DNA of 64,000 bases from Phallus indusiatus (GCA_027605045.1 JAQFWX010000002.1:558001-622000), one strand, 5' to 3'. Positions 46,818-62,068 are shown, numbered from the stretch's first letter. Notes: generated from the letters alone by a model not told the origin. Numbers and translations: made by a program.

Positions 46818-49800
46818 TGAATCCCATCCCTTCCTCTCTCATTCTGTGTTTTAAAAAAAAGTCATGACGCCATTATCCTGCCCATCCCTATCTCCTTTTC
46901 AAATTCTTCGAATGAATATTTCTTGGCCCTCACTCGAATACTGTGAACGTTTCGTCATGCATTGGCTCTCAAATTATCTTGTCTTTCTTCTTTCATCGGC
47001 ATCTCAGCATCATCATTACCGTCATGGTCATCTCAATAATAACAACAACAACAACAACAATTCAACACAAAATAACTCGCATCTCATCTATTTATTCCAG
47101 ATGATCTGTCCTCCTTTTCGTGCTGTTCATCTACTTGTCCTTCCGCAGAACAAAAAAACTCAAAACTGAACACAACTCGCGTGTATCATATCACGATCTT
47201 TATCCACGTTCATTTCAACGATTTTCAATCATTACGTTTTCATGCGTCTTCTATTCTTTTCTCTTTTTGTCTATCACACACAAACTGCAATTGGGTTTCA
47301 GCGTTGACACTGTTTACTATCCTTAAAAAAATTTCCTTGTTGAATCATTATTCCTTTCGGCATTTTCTCGAGTTCGAATTCTTTTTTTATTGTGTTGTTT
47401 TTTTAGTGTGTACTAGAAGAGTCCGATTAGCAGAAGAAAAAAAAGGAGTCGGACGTCCTAATAATAAAGAATGATATCATCTGTCTAATGTAGAAGTTAC
47501 AAAACGAGAACGTTAATAATTAATAATAATACTACTGCATACGCTGCATATACCGTGTTGGATTATCAAGTGAGACGTGTAATCTTATTTTGGCAAGGTC
47601 AAGTTCTCTCTGGGCCCCCTTCTTGCAGTGCAGCTAACGACCAGCTTGTGTATGTATGGCCGAGTGTTGTTCCTTTTGTGGAACTGCATTGCATCGGTTA
47701 GTAACATTTAAAAAATCTGAAAACAGATTGGATTGGGGTGGCCTATTAGAGGAGTTGGGGGGAAAAGGTATTCTGGGAACACGATTATCTCAGGACACGT
47801 GCGCAAGGAACGCGGTCTTGAATGGCTTTGCGATCCGTAATTGACTTTCGGGACGCTATATTAATGCACGTTCTCAGTGCGTGTTGAACAGGTGAATCCT
47901 GGGTGATTCACATCTAATTCAAAGCTTCCCTTTTGACCAAGAACAACACCTTGATAAACGGTCTTCCGAAGCAGACCCATCTTTGCTCGAAAAGTGACGA
48001 CGGGCGTCTTCGCACGTTGGTGAGGGAAAAAGAAGTTATCTGAAGTTATGCCAGTGACCATTAGTGACTACTGATAGTGACGAGAGCCGGTGACAGGAGA
48101 AGAAGAACTGAGGCATTTTATACGCATGTTAACATTGATTCAGAAGATAGCACATCTTGTATGGAAGTTCTTGAACGTTGACAACCAAATTTGCAATCAA
48201 TAACCGAAAAAGTGACACTTGTGTCTGTATTTGAGGGAAGTCTGCCCAGTGCTACTCATCTTCCCGAGTCGGGAAAGAGTAAAGGTATATAATCGTACGT
48301 GGCAGTGAATCAACTTGAGAGAGCACACTGGCCGATGATAGCCCTATTTCCCTGGTCCTGGTCAGCGGAGGATTCTGCCCAGTATGTATAATGTGCCCTG
48401 CTTAAACGTGCAGGCTCTCCGGATCCGGTGACCCATGGTAGTATGTAAATATATCGGGAGATGTCAGAATTTGCAGCGCAATACATACATTGCGGAGAAC
48501 ATTTGATTCACGTAACTATCCATGACCAAAAGCTATAAGTCTATAAGATTGCGACGTTGATTGATATTGAAAATATTGAATATCATTGAATGTCTGTTTC
48601 TTGCTGAAAACTGTGAGAACCTTTTGTTGTGAAGAATGGCAGGTTCGTTACATAAACTGAGTAGATCGAAGAGTTTATGTAAAATATAAGCAGCGGTTTT
48701 TCTCCTCCGCTTTTATTTCCTTTCCCTGGTCCACCCTGGTCCTGAAGCTCTAAATCTCTGATGCAGATGAGCTTGGATAGAAGATGCCTTGATTGCATTA
48801 AACGGTGGCTGATATTATCGAACCGAAGGTACTGACTACTGCCGCGATGCCGACTATCACGTGGTTAGTCCTGAGATAACCCCTGCGTACATAAGCAGGA
48901 CTTATCTTCGCTTGATTGTATTGATAACCTCACAACCAGGTAATGTACTTGACGTCAATTGCGATATAGTATATCGGCCCCACTGAAATTCCTTGTTGGT
49001 AGTTAATTCCTGTTAGCTCTCCTGTTAGTGGTCTACTCCTTTGAAAAAATGATGATTATACTAGGTTACAATCGTCGGACTTCAATGTAAAATGCTATGA
49101 TGAAAGTGCTTAGTGAACCAGGGCACAATTGCTCTCCGTGCCGGAACACATTGTTTTCGTTTTTTCCTCTTCTTAATCAGCTCGGAGGAGTGTCTTATTC
49201 ATTATTTCTACAATGTTCTAGAGTGCGCCTACTGACTGGGTGCCCGATAAAACTTTTTGAATTTCCAAGTCTCGTTGATTTCTCCGACTCTCCGACTCTC
49301 CAGTTTGGTCTAAAAATAAACTACTCAAGAGTAAGCTTTTTTGCGTTAGTAGATTTACTATGGCACATACATGACATATCATGTATACAAATGAGTCGGC
49401 GATCAAAAATAGACTGGGACAAGAGTATTGTCAGCCTGAATACCAAGGCAGACTAAGGCCTAAAGGGATAGGCATATGTATGCACGTTATCACGCTATGC
49501 ACGAATCATCATGCACTTGCCGCCAACTAACTGACTGGCACCGGCAAGCCAGGAGTATCGGAGTTGCCTAAAAAAGTGTTGAAATTTTGATGCGAAGAGC
49601 TTTGATGACCGTGCTGACTTTGTACTATGAGAGCTTGGGCGGTACCTCAGTACCACTGGTGACTGCTTAATGGTGGTGAAAAGTGCCGCATTCTACTAAC
49701 CATAATAAAACATTGTCTAATGAAAATTCCCGAGTTCGGTATTTACGGCCTCCTTACTCTTGATGCTTGATGTACATTCTACAAACCGGAACTGAATGAA

Positions 49801-49893
49801 TGCTGGCGCCGACTGATTATAGTATCTAATGCGATGCTCATTGTCTCGTACCTCAAGCCATAGGGTTTCACAACGGTTTTAAATTAAGTGCGT
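46818..49893. other. Gene-poor region after the Ecl1-like gene
   Basis: About 3 kb. The first 650 bp (to about 47.47 kb) is CT-rich and A/T-rich and fits a long 3' UTR, including a CAA/AAC microsatellite at about 47038-47062. From there to 49.9 kb I see only short frames (47656-47844, 48583-48798, 49097-49456) with no recognisable domain. No tRNA or intact transposon is visible. Confidence 0.45.
47038..47062. repeat. AAC trinucleotide microsatellite
   Basis: Seven or so AAC/AAT units in a row, read as Asn codons in one frame. It lies in the probable 3' UTR downstream of the Ecl1-like gene. Confidence 0.7.
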
Positions 49894-50247
49894 ATGGGTT
49901 GCACGGGTTCGCAGCTGCTGAATCGTCTCATCCAATCTCGTCAGATCGCACCCGAGGAAATTGCACGACCGTACGGTATGTCTTCTATTAAAAATTGAAT
50001 AGCATGGCTATTTAGAAGATGAAAGTTAACTTGCCCAACAGTGTCTACCTCAGAAGATGGCCATACTTTTTTTGTTGAAAGTTCGCCTCAGTGCCAGCTG
50101 AGGAATTTCCGATACGATGATGCTGGTGACAAGCTCCGCAGGTGGTCGCCAAGTCTTGGCAATCCCCTCAATTGCCAATTTGAGAGGCAACCATATGATT
50201 TCCATTGCAATAAAGCCAATATTCTGGCGAAGAGCTACATCTATTAA
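49894..50247 (+). CDS. Candidate small orphan gene with N-terminal acylation motif
   Basis: Two exons, 49894-49975 and 50042-50247, join in frame through a standard 66 bp GT-AG intron to 96 residues. The N-terminus MGCTGSQLLNRLIQSRQ has Gly2 and Ser6, the N-myristoylation pattern, and Cys3 as a possible palmitoylation site. Exon 2 encodes SEDGHTFFVESSPQCQLRNF and a polar remainder with no stop until 50247. I do not recognise any family. The evidence is a clean open frame plus correct splice phase in an otherwise gene-poor stretch. It could be a real lineage-specific gene, a fragment of a decayed gene, or chance. Confidence 0.35.
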
Positions 50248-50779
50248 CGTTAACCTTTTACGTTGATATCCCCTGTCGCTGTCTTGGTAAATGACATCGA
50301 CACTGAATCTCGTGCCCCTTCCATTGCAATGTCACCTACCACAATCATACTTGCATACCAGGGGTCACAAGTCCCCTCCATGCATATGGAAGTACTGCCT
50401 ATCTTATCAGCTGTGTATTGGTGTCGCATATTCTATAACACCATAAACCAAGAAGCGAAGCCGATCATAAGCAAGGACTGCGCAAACTAGATTATCATGC
50501 TGTGGTGAAGAGGATCTACTCTCAACAAAGATGTATTTTAACTTCAACTCGTTCTCAGCAAAAGACATTTGCTACAGTTATTGTCTATTTGGGTGATACC
50601 AACGTTATTGGGAGGGTATGCAATCGAAAAAAAAAATGGGAATAGGAGTAGAAGTACATTCAGTTTGCGTGCTTGGAGTTATAATATATGCAAAAAAAAC
50701 TAATAAGTCAATGGTAATGGTGAAATACGAAAAAATGGGGTGTTGAGAACCCAAACGCCATGACGTTTGTGATTAAATT
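50248..50779. other. Region between the orphan gene candidate and the arrestin-like gene
   Basis: About 530 bp of sequence with A-rich runs near 50625 and 50690. It probably contains the 3' UTR of the arrestin-like gene. Nothing else is recognisable. Confidence 0.4.
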
Positions 50780-52833
50780 TTAAATTGCCATTCCGTATTG
50801 GATATCGTTCTCAGGCAGATCAGATAACGGCCGTCGTGGACCGTTTCGTCGAGGACGATAAGAATCCGATTCGTCGTCCAGATGAGGTAAATTCTCCCTA
50901 TATTTCGATCTCCTGCTTCTCGGCGCATTATTAATGTTATTTGCATTGCGCGATTGTCCCCTCGATTCGGCAGGAGGAATGGTTGCTTCGAACGACCGAG
51001 CCGAGTCAGGCGTAGAAGCTGGCGAATTACGCAGAGATGGACAGTTTTCAAAACTGGACGTTGAAGATGACGGTCCTCTCGCGATAACGAGAGAGGGCGA
51101 TTCCTTTTCCCGATAAGCAGGGAGATCACAGGTATATTCATCTCGGCGGTGACCACTCTCAGTATAGAGTTGATTGTACGGCGGAAGATGAGAAGACGAA
51201 TGAGGTGTAGAAGAACGAGATGAGGAAGTGGAAGAGCGCGATTGAGGCGTTGGAGAGCGAACACCACGGGTGTTCGGGATAGCCTGATAACCGTGACGAG
51301 GGATTGGTATCGGTGAGGTAGAAGAGAGACGACGTGAATGATTGTGAATTTGTTGGGAATGAGAGACAGAAAAGAATGATGAATTCAAAGACGACGATGA
51401 CTTCGGTGGTACATTGACAAATTCGAGTGGGACAACGAAGGCCAAATCATCCATTAAAGTTGCCGTGGGATGTTCATAACCAACAGTAACACGAATGCGC
51501 ATCTGATGCTGGACTTCGAAAAGAGGACCATTAGTCGTAACACGTTTCAAAGCACTTTTGGCATCTCCAGTATCGCGCGCAACGGGAATATCAACATCCA
51601 TTCGGACCCAGCCATCTTCAAAACTTGCACCTTGCGGTTCCCCATTAGGGCCTCGAGCTTTAAAAGTGCGACTAGCATTAGAAGGGACAAGGCTACGTTC
51701 CCGAGGGACCAATTTTCCCGTAGGTGGCGTCGTTACCAAACCAAGATCGAACAGATTTCCGAGATGATTGTGAGGCGCTCGTAGTGGGACATGAGGAGGC
51801 TGCTCGGAGGGAGGAGGGAGAGGAAAACGTGAGGTATAGCTTGAGGAAGGCGAAGTGCTAGATAATCGAGATTAAGTATACAAGGATAACACGTTGAAAG
51901 ATTTTAGATACAACGCACTGAAATTGTTCAACCTGCACGATATCTGTCTCGAGGGAATATACTTTGAGATTATTCCGAATCTGCTGATTATCGTAACGAC
52001 AGCGTAAACGAATGGTTAAGGGAACCAAATCATCGGACATGGAGATACGGCTCGGAATAATGGCGTGCAATTGCACAGAGCGTAGAACATCCGACGGCAA
52101 ATTAGTCAAACGATCAGGGGTCGCTTGAACAGCAAAAGTGGAAGTTGGGAATCTGGACTCTGAACCATCTGATTCCTCCGAGTTGGGAGGAGAAATGTAA
52201 CGCGCAATGCGGATGGGGACGTGTTCTGCGTGTATTGCGCGAGGCTTGTGAGGGTTGCGACGCACGACCGAGCATAGATTGCTCCAAACTCTTGATCCCG
52301 ATGAATTAAGCGAGTTTGGAAGCGAATCTTCCATTTCAGTTGCGGTTAGGAATCGTGCACGCGCAGAAAGGCCATAAGTAACACCTGCTGGGTGCTTTTC
52401 ATCGTCTTCTCCGGACAAGCAAGTGGGTGGCAACCAGCCAGGTATTGCTAGGTTAAAGACAATTCGCCATTCGGCGTTTTGTGAATCGGGGGTGATCGGT
52501 ATAGGCTTCTTTGGTGCTATAAGTTCTTTAGTGACGGTGAAGATCCTTAGTGGCACGTAGCCAACGCCATTGATAATGAGCTCGGATTGTCCTTCGAAAG
52601 TCAATTCCAAGGAGGCTAAAAACAAATCTTGTGACGGCTGTTTGGCAAGCCCAAACACCGTAGATGGTGTGCATTTTATAGAAATATGTCCCGATAGTGA
52701 ATAAGCCGAGCTTGGGATGACAAGGTGAGTTCAACCGTCCACGACTTCTGCGTGAAGCTACTTACGAAGTATCGGGCTCCTCGTACATGTCCAAAGAGTG
52801 TGATGAAGGTTCTATTGAGACGGAGATATGCAT
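50780..52833 (-). CDS. Arrestin-like protein
   Basis: At least three exons (52833 to about 52777; about 52720 to 51916; about 51855 to 50780) join in frame. The N-terminal half has SAYSLSGHISIKCTPS and SLELTFEGQSELI, then AEWRIVFNLAIPGWLPPTC, resembling fungal arrestin N-domains. The second half has SVQLHAIIPSRISMSDDLVP and VPLEFVNVPP, the C-domain edge. The tail is long and Ser/Pro-rich and contains LPPY and LPAY, both fitting the LPxY form of the PY motif that recruits Rsp5-type ubiquitin ligases. Alpha-arrestins link such ligases to plasma-membrane transporters. The frame is open upstream of the first ATG I chose, so a further 5' exon is possible. Confidence 0.75.
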
Positions 52834-53785
52834 TGTTGTAAAAGACCTTCCGCCACCAGATATTAGAACGAAACGATTGCGGTAAGAAGGGTTATGGTGC
52901 AGTGGTCTGCGAACGAGAAAGAAGTGGTTTTTAAATACTGGAAAGCTTCCGGGAACAAAAGAGACGGAAAGAGGTTACATAAAAAGATCAAGTTTCCAAG
53001 ATTGGATAGAAAATCGCAACCGAGATGATTCCTCTTTTTGTTTTCATTTTCAGGACAATTGTGAAGAGCACCGATGACGCCCAAATCCGGTAGCCGAGTC
53101 CTAATTAGTGCACACAAATAAAGCTACCCGTGCCAGGGCTACCGGACATTTTTCTTTGTCAACCACAACGCTGTTTCTTTCTGTTCCATGAAAATCGTGT
53201 TTTTGTTAATGAAATAACTTATTAGATATATTTTGTCTGTCTGTTTAGTGCCAGTCACAGCAAGGTTTGTGAGGCTGAAACTCGCCTGATATCACAAAGT
53301 TTTGTCGTTTTGGTTATGGCTGTCCGCCTTATTGTTCGTTACGGCTAACAAAAGAACCCAATTTGGTGCTGTCCATCACAAAATCAGGATGTTTGATTCA
53401 CAGGCACGAGATGATTTGGATTTGGAATACAATAGGCATGTGTCACGTGACGTGACGCGCTCAGAGAAAAATGTTTGGAAAAAATGTTTGTTTGACGGTT
53501 TTTTACGTCAAACCCACGCGTTTGGGCGTAGTTTGTAAATGAATATTTTTGATGCAAAGCTTTTACGTAAATCTCAATTTTTGTTATTTATTCACCACTG
53601 ATGTAAATTGAATTCCATGCGCGCAAGATCCTGCAAGATCTCATCGGACACGTGGTTCATCGACACTTCACAAAAATAATTTGTTTTTTTGTGGTGCACG
53701 CCTGAAAGGCAGCGCGCAAAACGACCGTATGCACAATATAGTAGGTAGATTTAGATAAAAAAGTTTCAGATACATCTATAAGCGT
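52834..53785. other. Region between the arrestin-like gene and ATP2
   Basis: About 950 bp upstream of the arrestin-like gene and downstream of ATP2. An 84-residue minus-strand frame (52863-53117) could include 5' leader or an extra first exon of the arrestin-like gene. A CACGTGACGTGACGCG string near 53446 is E-box-like. The plus-strand frame 53302-53538 shows no domain. Confidence 0.4.
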
Positions 53786-55796
<2,011 letters not shown>

Positions 55797-56324
55797 GTGG
55801 ATGCACTCTGTACGAGGCTACGGACACGGAGCGGGATAAAGTAGAAATCGAAAAAACCAACTTTTGCCAGACGTTACTCGATCCTAGTATCCGGCGCGCT
55901 ACGCCTCAAACTCCGACTCGGTTCCCATGTGCGAAAGCGCTGAATGAAAGTGAAAGCACGAACAAGGTACATATACTTCAGAAAGAAATATTGTTAGTAT
56001 ATGTTGTTCTATTCAAAGTCATCAAGAAGAGGAATAAGAATAAATATCAAATAATTGATGATTTCAAAAGGCCAACTCTTGATCATTCGAAAACATGAAG
56101 TACGTGAGTATATCAAGTCTGTTTTTGGTTTTATCTGCTTCAGAAAGAACTATCATTTTCCATATAATCAGCAACACTAAGTATTCAGTCACAACATGTA
56201 TACACGAGATCGCCAAAGAAAAGTTGTTGTCTTGACTTGAATCGAGCGCTAAGGTCAGACTGAGGAAACACGTCCAGTGTGTTCCATAAGGAAACATAGT
56301 TACAAACAACGCGTCCCTCTTTCC
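55797..56324. promoter_or_regulatory. Divergent promoter region of ATP2 and CTF18
   Basis: 528 bp between the two starts. An ACGCGT motif at 56309-56314 lies just before the CTF18 ATG; ACGCGT is the MBF site of S-phase genes in yeasts, which would suit a replication factor, but one copy can be chance. A 95-residue minus-strand frame here (56064-56351) shows no domain. Confidence 0.4.
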
Positions 56325-59300
56325 ATGACCGAAGTCGATAATTTCACCCAAAATGACCTTTTCGTATCAAATGGCCTCCTTTCGGAGCCGCCATTTATTC
56401 CCAGTGGCTTATTAGATGAGAATCCGCCACAGCAACAAGAAGGTCTGCAGGATTTACGTATGTATACTCCTTTCGGTTCTATCTAATTGCGGTTGAAGTA
56501 GTTACAGAAAATGATGCAAGCCACGACTCTCAAATGGAAGTGGATGACCTTTTTATGCCAAATGGACTGTTAACCAATGATTCCCAAATTTCGAGAGGAG
56601 GTACGCGATCTCATCGCCATCTATGCTGGAGCTCACATAGTTCTCCAGAAGCTTCGCTACCAAACCCCTCTCAAATACTAGCACTATTTTCGAATAACGA
56701 TACCAGTATATTAGCGACAAGTTCAGACAACGCTACCACAGATTCGTCCTCCACGTCATTTTCTCTACCATCTCCACCTCTGAAAGCAATGAATTTCGAT
56801 GGGAAGCCAGTCTTTTTCATGCGAAAAAAGCGAAAAATTGAAAAAAGGGTATCTCATTTACTTTGCAACCTTCTTGTAATGCCGCTTATAAATTGAATAT
56901 CCCGAAGCTTCAGATGGAAAGCTCAATAAAGCTGTCTAATATGCTTGAAGTCCCTATTCACAAATTAATGGAACAGTTATCCTTCACTACTGCCGCCCAG
57001 AACACAAACCAGTACGCTAGCTTTTGCTATTGTTTTTTTTCCCTTTTCAAGTCACTTAATTTATTTAGGGCTCAGCAACCTCGACACACCCATGCTCCCG
57101 GGGATAAATTATGGGTTGATCGATATAAACCTCAACGCTTTGTAGACCTTCTTGGTGACGAGGCCGGTGAACGTTAATCTCTTTTTTGAGCCACGTGCTC
57201 ATTGTTCTTCGTAGAGAGTACACCGGGAAGTATTATCGTGGGTCAAAGAATGGGATTACTGTGTGCATGGAAAAAAACGCCCTGCAGGTAAATTGCGAGG
57301 TAACGAAGGGGAAAGTGTATGTAATAATCTGGCAAACATTCAACTCTTTCTGGTATACTAAACCGTAGCAGGTTGAAACAGAAGACCAATATCGCCGACC
57401 AAAAGAAAAGGTAAGCAATCTCGTCTTTTTTTTGTCTCAGCGTATCGCTTACATTACTTAGATATTGTTACTCTCTGGTCCCCCTGGACTGGGAAAAACT
57501 ACGTTGGCTCACATCATTGCGATACAAGCGGGATACGAGGTACTCGAAATTAACGCTAGGTTGTGTGTCAAGATTGCGCGCTGGCTTTGTACTTACCATC
57601 TTAAGTGATGCACGTTCTGCTCAAGTGGTCGATGATCGAATACGGCCGGCTTTGGAAGCAGGCTCAATGGTTGGGAGCAGAAAGCCCGTCCTTCTTGTAA
57701 TTGATGAGATCGACGGTGCCACAGGTGGCGGGGACAATGTAAGCCATTCTTGAAACAATCGTGAAAGAAGCTCGAGACCATTTTAACTAGACGAGCGGCT
57801 TCGTTCAGAAACTTCTCCAATTAACATTCGAGAAACCAAAAGCCAAAACTAAAGGTTTTTTTGTTTCATTTCTGATCTCATATACATAGGTTAATGACTG
57901 TCCTAGGACGAAGCAAGAAAGAGCATTCGCGTCCCCTTTTGCGGCCTATTATAGCGATCTGCAATGATTTATATGCGTCGTCTTTAGCTCGATTGCGACA
58001 ACATGCAAGGATTATACGATTTAACCGGCCATCGGACGTACGATTAGTAAAGCGACTTCGAGAAATTTGTGAAAACGAAGGTTTACATGCCGACTCGAGG
58101 GCTCTAACCACTCTAGTTGGTCTAGCTCAAAGTGATATTAGGGGATGTTTAAACACACTTCAGGTATGATTTGGGTATTCTTTTATGACAAGCTCTTACG
58201 GTGATGGCAGTTCATTAAAAGCAGAACTCGACATGTAACAGAACCGATAATCCGAGCGGCTGGCGCAGGGATGAAAGAAGCAGATACTTCCTTATCTTCT
58301 GTTTTGAATGACCTATTTGCGCCGCTATCCAAACGACGAGTTCTTGAGATGGGCTTGACAGAAGTCCAAGAAGCATGTTATGTGAATCGCCTTAGTCGGG
58401 ATCTCGAAGCCTCAGGATCTTTAGACAAAGTCGCAATTGGTATGTATATTCTTTCAATCCGGATGTTAATCATAGTTCTGAAATAATAGGTTGCTTCGAG
58501 CATTTTTTGAGTGTAAATACACACGAGCCGACATTAGAACGCTATGAAAAAGCCTACGACTGGCTGATTTCTTATGATATGTTTTCAGGAACAATGCGGT
58601 CAGAAAGGGAATATGCATTGTTACCTTACCTTTCTTACGCTCTAATACCCTTTTACCCTTTGTTTGCTGAGAAGGGTGGCTTGAGGGTTGAACGTCCGAA
58701 AGTGGACTGGGAAGTATGTAAAATCTCGTTTGTAAAGAAGCGTATTAAGTATCGATTTTATAGCACTTCACTTTAGCGAAAAGCAATGAAGAAATCGCAA
58801 ATGCTCTAGTCAAGGCCGTTACAGGTGTTAATACAGTAAAGGGTGGGCAGGTTGGATATAGGCATTTAACGATGGGCACTATCATGACTCTCGAACTCCT
58901 ACCCTTCCTGAATAGAATCATTTCACCGCCATTACGACCGGAAAGTTCCTTTTTTTTGTATTCGGTGAAAAGTCTAGCTCATACGCATTTGTATAGGTAA
59001 ATAGCCAGATTGTAAAACCGGAAGAAAAAGCGGTCCTAAATCGCTTGGTGGATATCATGGTAGCACTAGAATTACGATTCGTTCACGAAAGAGCGGAGGA
59101 TGGAACTTTAGTATACAGATTGGAACCGTAAGAAAACCTCTGTTTTTCTTGTGGAAGGTTATGTTTGATAATGTGCTCTCTAGACCAATTGACGTTTTTA
59201 TCACATACGATAACAAACGAGCTGCTGATATTCCCATGTCTCGATATGCTGTTCGCAAGATGGTTGCTGCTGAGGTTAGTGTTTATCCTCTTTGTCTTTT

Positions 59301-59782
59301 TTTGAATATACGTATAATCCATTGTCTTTTCAAGATTGACATGGCTCTAATCGCCAAACAAGCTGAGACTGTCGACAAAGGGTCCATGTCAAGAGTGGAC
59401 TTTTTCAGGTATTTATTATCATTTCCAAGAGACCTTATATTCACGTTAGTAGGAATAAGCGGAAAGAAGCTGCGGAAGATAAAACTAAATCTCGTGAGGA
59501 GAAATCAACGTCTAAGTCATTTGAACAGAAAATCGATCCAGCTGACAAGGTATTGCTTCAGTCTCTCTTTTGGAATAAATCAAGGTACTGAAATCCATGA
59601 CCGATAAATAGCCCCCAACTGATTTCTTCGGTCGACCTATCATCATGGCGGAGTCGACTACGGTCCCCACAGCTTCTCAGCCGTCCACCCAACCCAACTT
59701 CAAAGTCGTGTATCGGTTCAACGAAGGAAACTCAGCAGCTGTACGCAGACCTGTTAAAGTTGAATCATTTCTGTGTCCGTAG
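56325..59782 (+). CDS. CTF18: Ctf18, alternative clamp loader large subunit
   Basis: Large subunit of the RFC-like complex Ctf18-Dcc1-Ctf8-Rfc2-5, which loads PCNA and supports sister-chromatid cohesion. The N-terminal 200 residues are poorly conserved. Then [58 protein letters not shown] (Walker A), [13 protein letters not shown], and [19 protein letters not shown] (Walker B). Following are [30 protein letters not shown] and an RFC collar region. The last residues, [20 protein letters not shown], are the family's C-terminal element that binds Dcc1-Ctf8. More than a dozen short exons; start [13 protein letters not shown] chosen as the first ATG in frame. I did not place every exon edge. Confidence 0.93.
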
Positions 59783-59945
59783 ACGTGAGACGCTACTCAT
59801 TTACGATGCTAAACTTGTGTGACGTTCACATAATAACTTGAAGCATGATAAAGATTATCATTGTACAATTACAACATCACTTGATTTCGAAAGTACAACA
59901 TTGATTTCCAAACTACACATACTGTTTCTTTGTCCTTTAATACTG

Positions 59946-61942
59946 CTAACGCGAAAGTGAACCCGATCGCGATCCGTCGTTTATATCGATCCAGCTATCC
60001 AAAAGGACATGCAAATCGCGCTCGCTCCCACTGGCATGTGATTGTCCAGATAGACTTTCGACGTCGGCTTCGGAAGAAACATCCGATGTTGCGGAATTAT
60101 GTCCAGATTCCTCTGCAGTAGACGACATATGCATATGAGAGGCAGCTTCGTCAATGTTCTCAATTAAACGGGGAGGTGGTGGTCTCAGAGGAGCGGGGGC
60201 TTGTGTTGAGATAGAGCTTGGGAGTGAGACAGTAGGACTCGCCCTATTTAGAAAATGCCTCATAGCAATTATGGCATGTGGTATATAAAGCAATTTATCC
60301 ACCAATGTGGGAGGAAGATAGGAAACAAGAGAGTAGGCGGTGGCTATACCTTACGCTCAGTGAAACGGAACTCAATTTAAGGATAGAAAGCACATTACCT
60401 CCGGAACCAATTCCGAATCGATCGCCTCTCACCCAATTATGAATGCGACCCCATACCTCGAGGAATAATCGTTTTCCAGTAGCAAAACTAAAGTCCTCTC
60501 TGTACCCATAGCCATAGCCCTTACCCCTAGTGCCTTGACTGACAACATTGATAACGGCGTTCACAAATGCACTGGTATGTACAGGATTACGCGGTGATAA
60601 TCGTGCTTGCTCTATGCTGGCTTTGAATGATGCAGAATAAGCTTCCTTTTCAGATTCAGACCAGGATCTAGTGAGAGATTGGGGATCGTCAGCCGACGCA
60701 GGGGTTTCCAGAGAGCCAACACGATTTGAATATCCAACGGCTCCCACGTCGATTATCACTACTTTCGGAGATGGTGACTGATTCGAATCATTATGAGCAT
60801 CAATTACTTGAAGTTCTCGACGGAGAATTTCGGCCCCACGTATAGTTGCAGCAGCACTCATCGATTCTTGGCTAGTGAACGGAACTCCGACCCGAGATGC
60901 GATAGCCGGTACGCAGAATACGATGCTTCCACGGATATTTGGACCTACAGATGCTCTTTCCTGGCGTAGCTGTGGTAAAAGGCCCTGAACAGCATGAAGA
61001 GGGGTGATATGACTGCGAGTCAAGTAGGGAAGGTAACTATCCGTGAGTGGAACGGACTCTACGGGACACGGCGTAGGCGGGGGAAATAACGCAGCTAGAG
61101 AGATGATTGACTGTAAGTAGCAAGAGGTGTGAGTTAGGGCATAAGGATCCCCGGAAGCTGTAAGTGGAAATCGCATCAAACGCGCAGAGGTAAGCGACTT
61201 CAAGAAAGTATTGACTGAAGCAGGCTTCAAAGTGAAAAGACCTCAGTATGTGTTGGATGAAAAATAATGAGGCACACGTTTACCTCATCAAGATCAAGAA
61301 CAAGAGGAAGCGTGTAGCCTTTGGATTTTGATTGTAAAACTTCGCCGGCTTGCTTGGATGAAACGGTGGCATAAACTAGGTACCCTTGAGCCTCCAAACC
61401 AAGGATCAAAGAAAGACCGAGAGGATGGTCTGCACCCAAAACAACTAAACGGGACAGGTTCAGAAGCGTAACATTTCTAGCATCCATATATAAGACATAC
61501 CAACAATCTGGTGTCTCTTTCCATCCCGACTTTCAGCCAACCTCGCGTAATATTGTTTCAGTCTTGGCACGCTGTACCATAACAAGATATTACTGCTTAT
61601 GAGACCCGCGCTAGCACCAACGACTATCCATTTATGGTCGCTTAACCATTCCCATAAAGATGGTGGCGGGGTTGGCACGGGTGGTGGAGGCGGAGGTGGG
61701 ATTTCGAAGGAACCCAAACTGGGAATGCGTGGTAATGATGGGGGTCCAAATCGTGTTATATCATTCCAAACCCGATAGGCAACCTCTCGGAGATGAGGCA
61801 GGTCTGGTGCGACACTCGTCAATGATGACGAGAGAAACTCTTCGACCGAAACGAAATATGATTCTATTTGTTCGATAGTCGACCCTGTAAATGAAAATTT
61901 AAGCATTGAATCAAAAAGATAACGATGTATTCACGCACCCAT
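59946..61942 (-). CDS. DUF1776 family protein (NAD(P)-binding, SDR-like)
   Basis: Fungal DUF1776 proteins carry a short-chain-dehydrogenase-like Rossmann fold of unknown function. Coding appears to start with a 4-nt exon ATGG (61939-61942) spliced to STIEQIESYFVSVEEFLSSS. A proline run (PPPPPPPVPTPPP) precedes a membrane-like segment HKWIVVGASAGLISSNILLW. A 56 bp intron joins HQIV to VVLGADHPLGLSLILGLEAQ, the nucleotide-binding start, then ATVSSKQ. HAVQGLLPQLRQE and AAATIRGAEILRRELQVID follow, then ATAYSLVSYLPPTLVDKLLY. The C-terminal tail is Ser-rich. An unspliced start at 61906 (MLKFSFTG) is also open. Stop at 59946. Confidence 0.87.
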
Positions 61943-62068
61943 GTTCAACACAATTCGTAAATGGGGATGTGTTTGTGCATCATATCGTGACCGATTGTGA
62001 CGAGCCCGGAAGCTTGTATTATTATTTGATTATTATGCACGTTGCCCGTGTCCCTCTTTTCCGAAGTC
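61943..62068. promoter_or_regulatory. 126 bp bidirectional promoter
   Basis: The start codons of the DUF1776 gene (minus) and CPD1 (plus) lie only 126 bp apart, so this short AT-rich stretch should drive both genes. No TATA box or named site is clear. Confidence 0.6.

Noticed and set aside
46864..47474. Frames with Asn and His runs after the Ecl1-like gene
   Set aside because: They translate microsatellite and CT-rich sequence that fits a 3' UTR.
49097..49456. 119-residue plus-strand frame
   Set aside because: No recognisable domain, poor start context and no partner exons.
53302..53538. 78-residue plus-strand frame
   Set aside because: The frame starts at a non-ATG codon, shows no domain and sits in an intergenic region.
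61460..61906. Unspliced start MLKFSFTG for the DUF1776 gene
   Set aside because: It is open, but LKFSFT is encoded by the pyrimidine-rich end of an intron, and the spliced start MGSTIEQIE fits the family N-terminus better. Kept as an alternative only.
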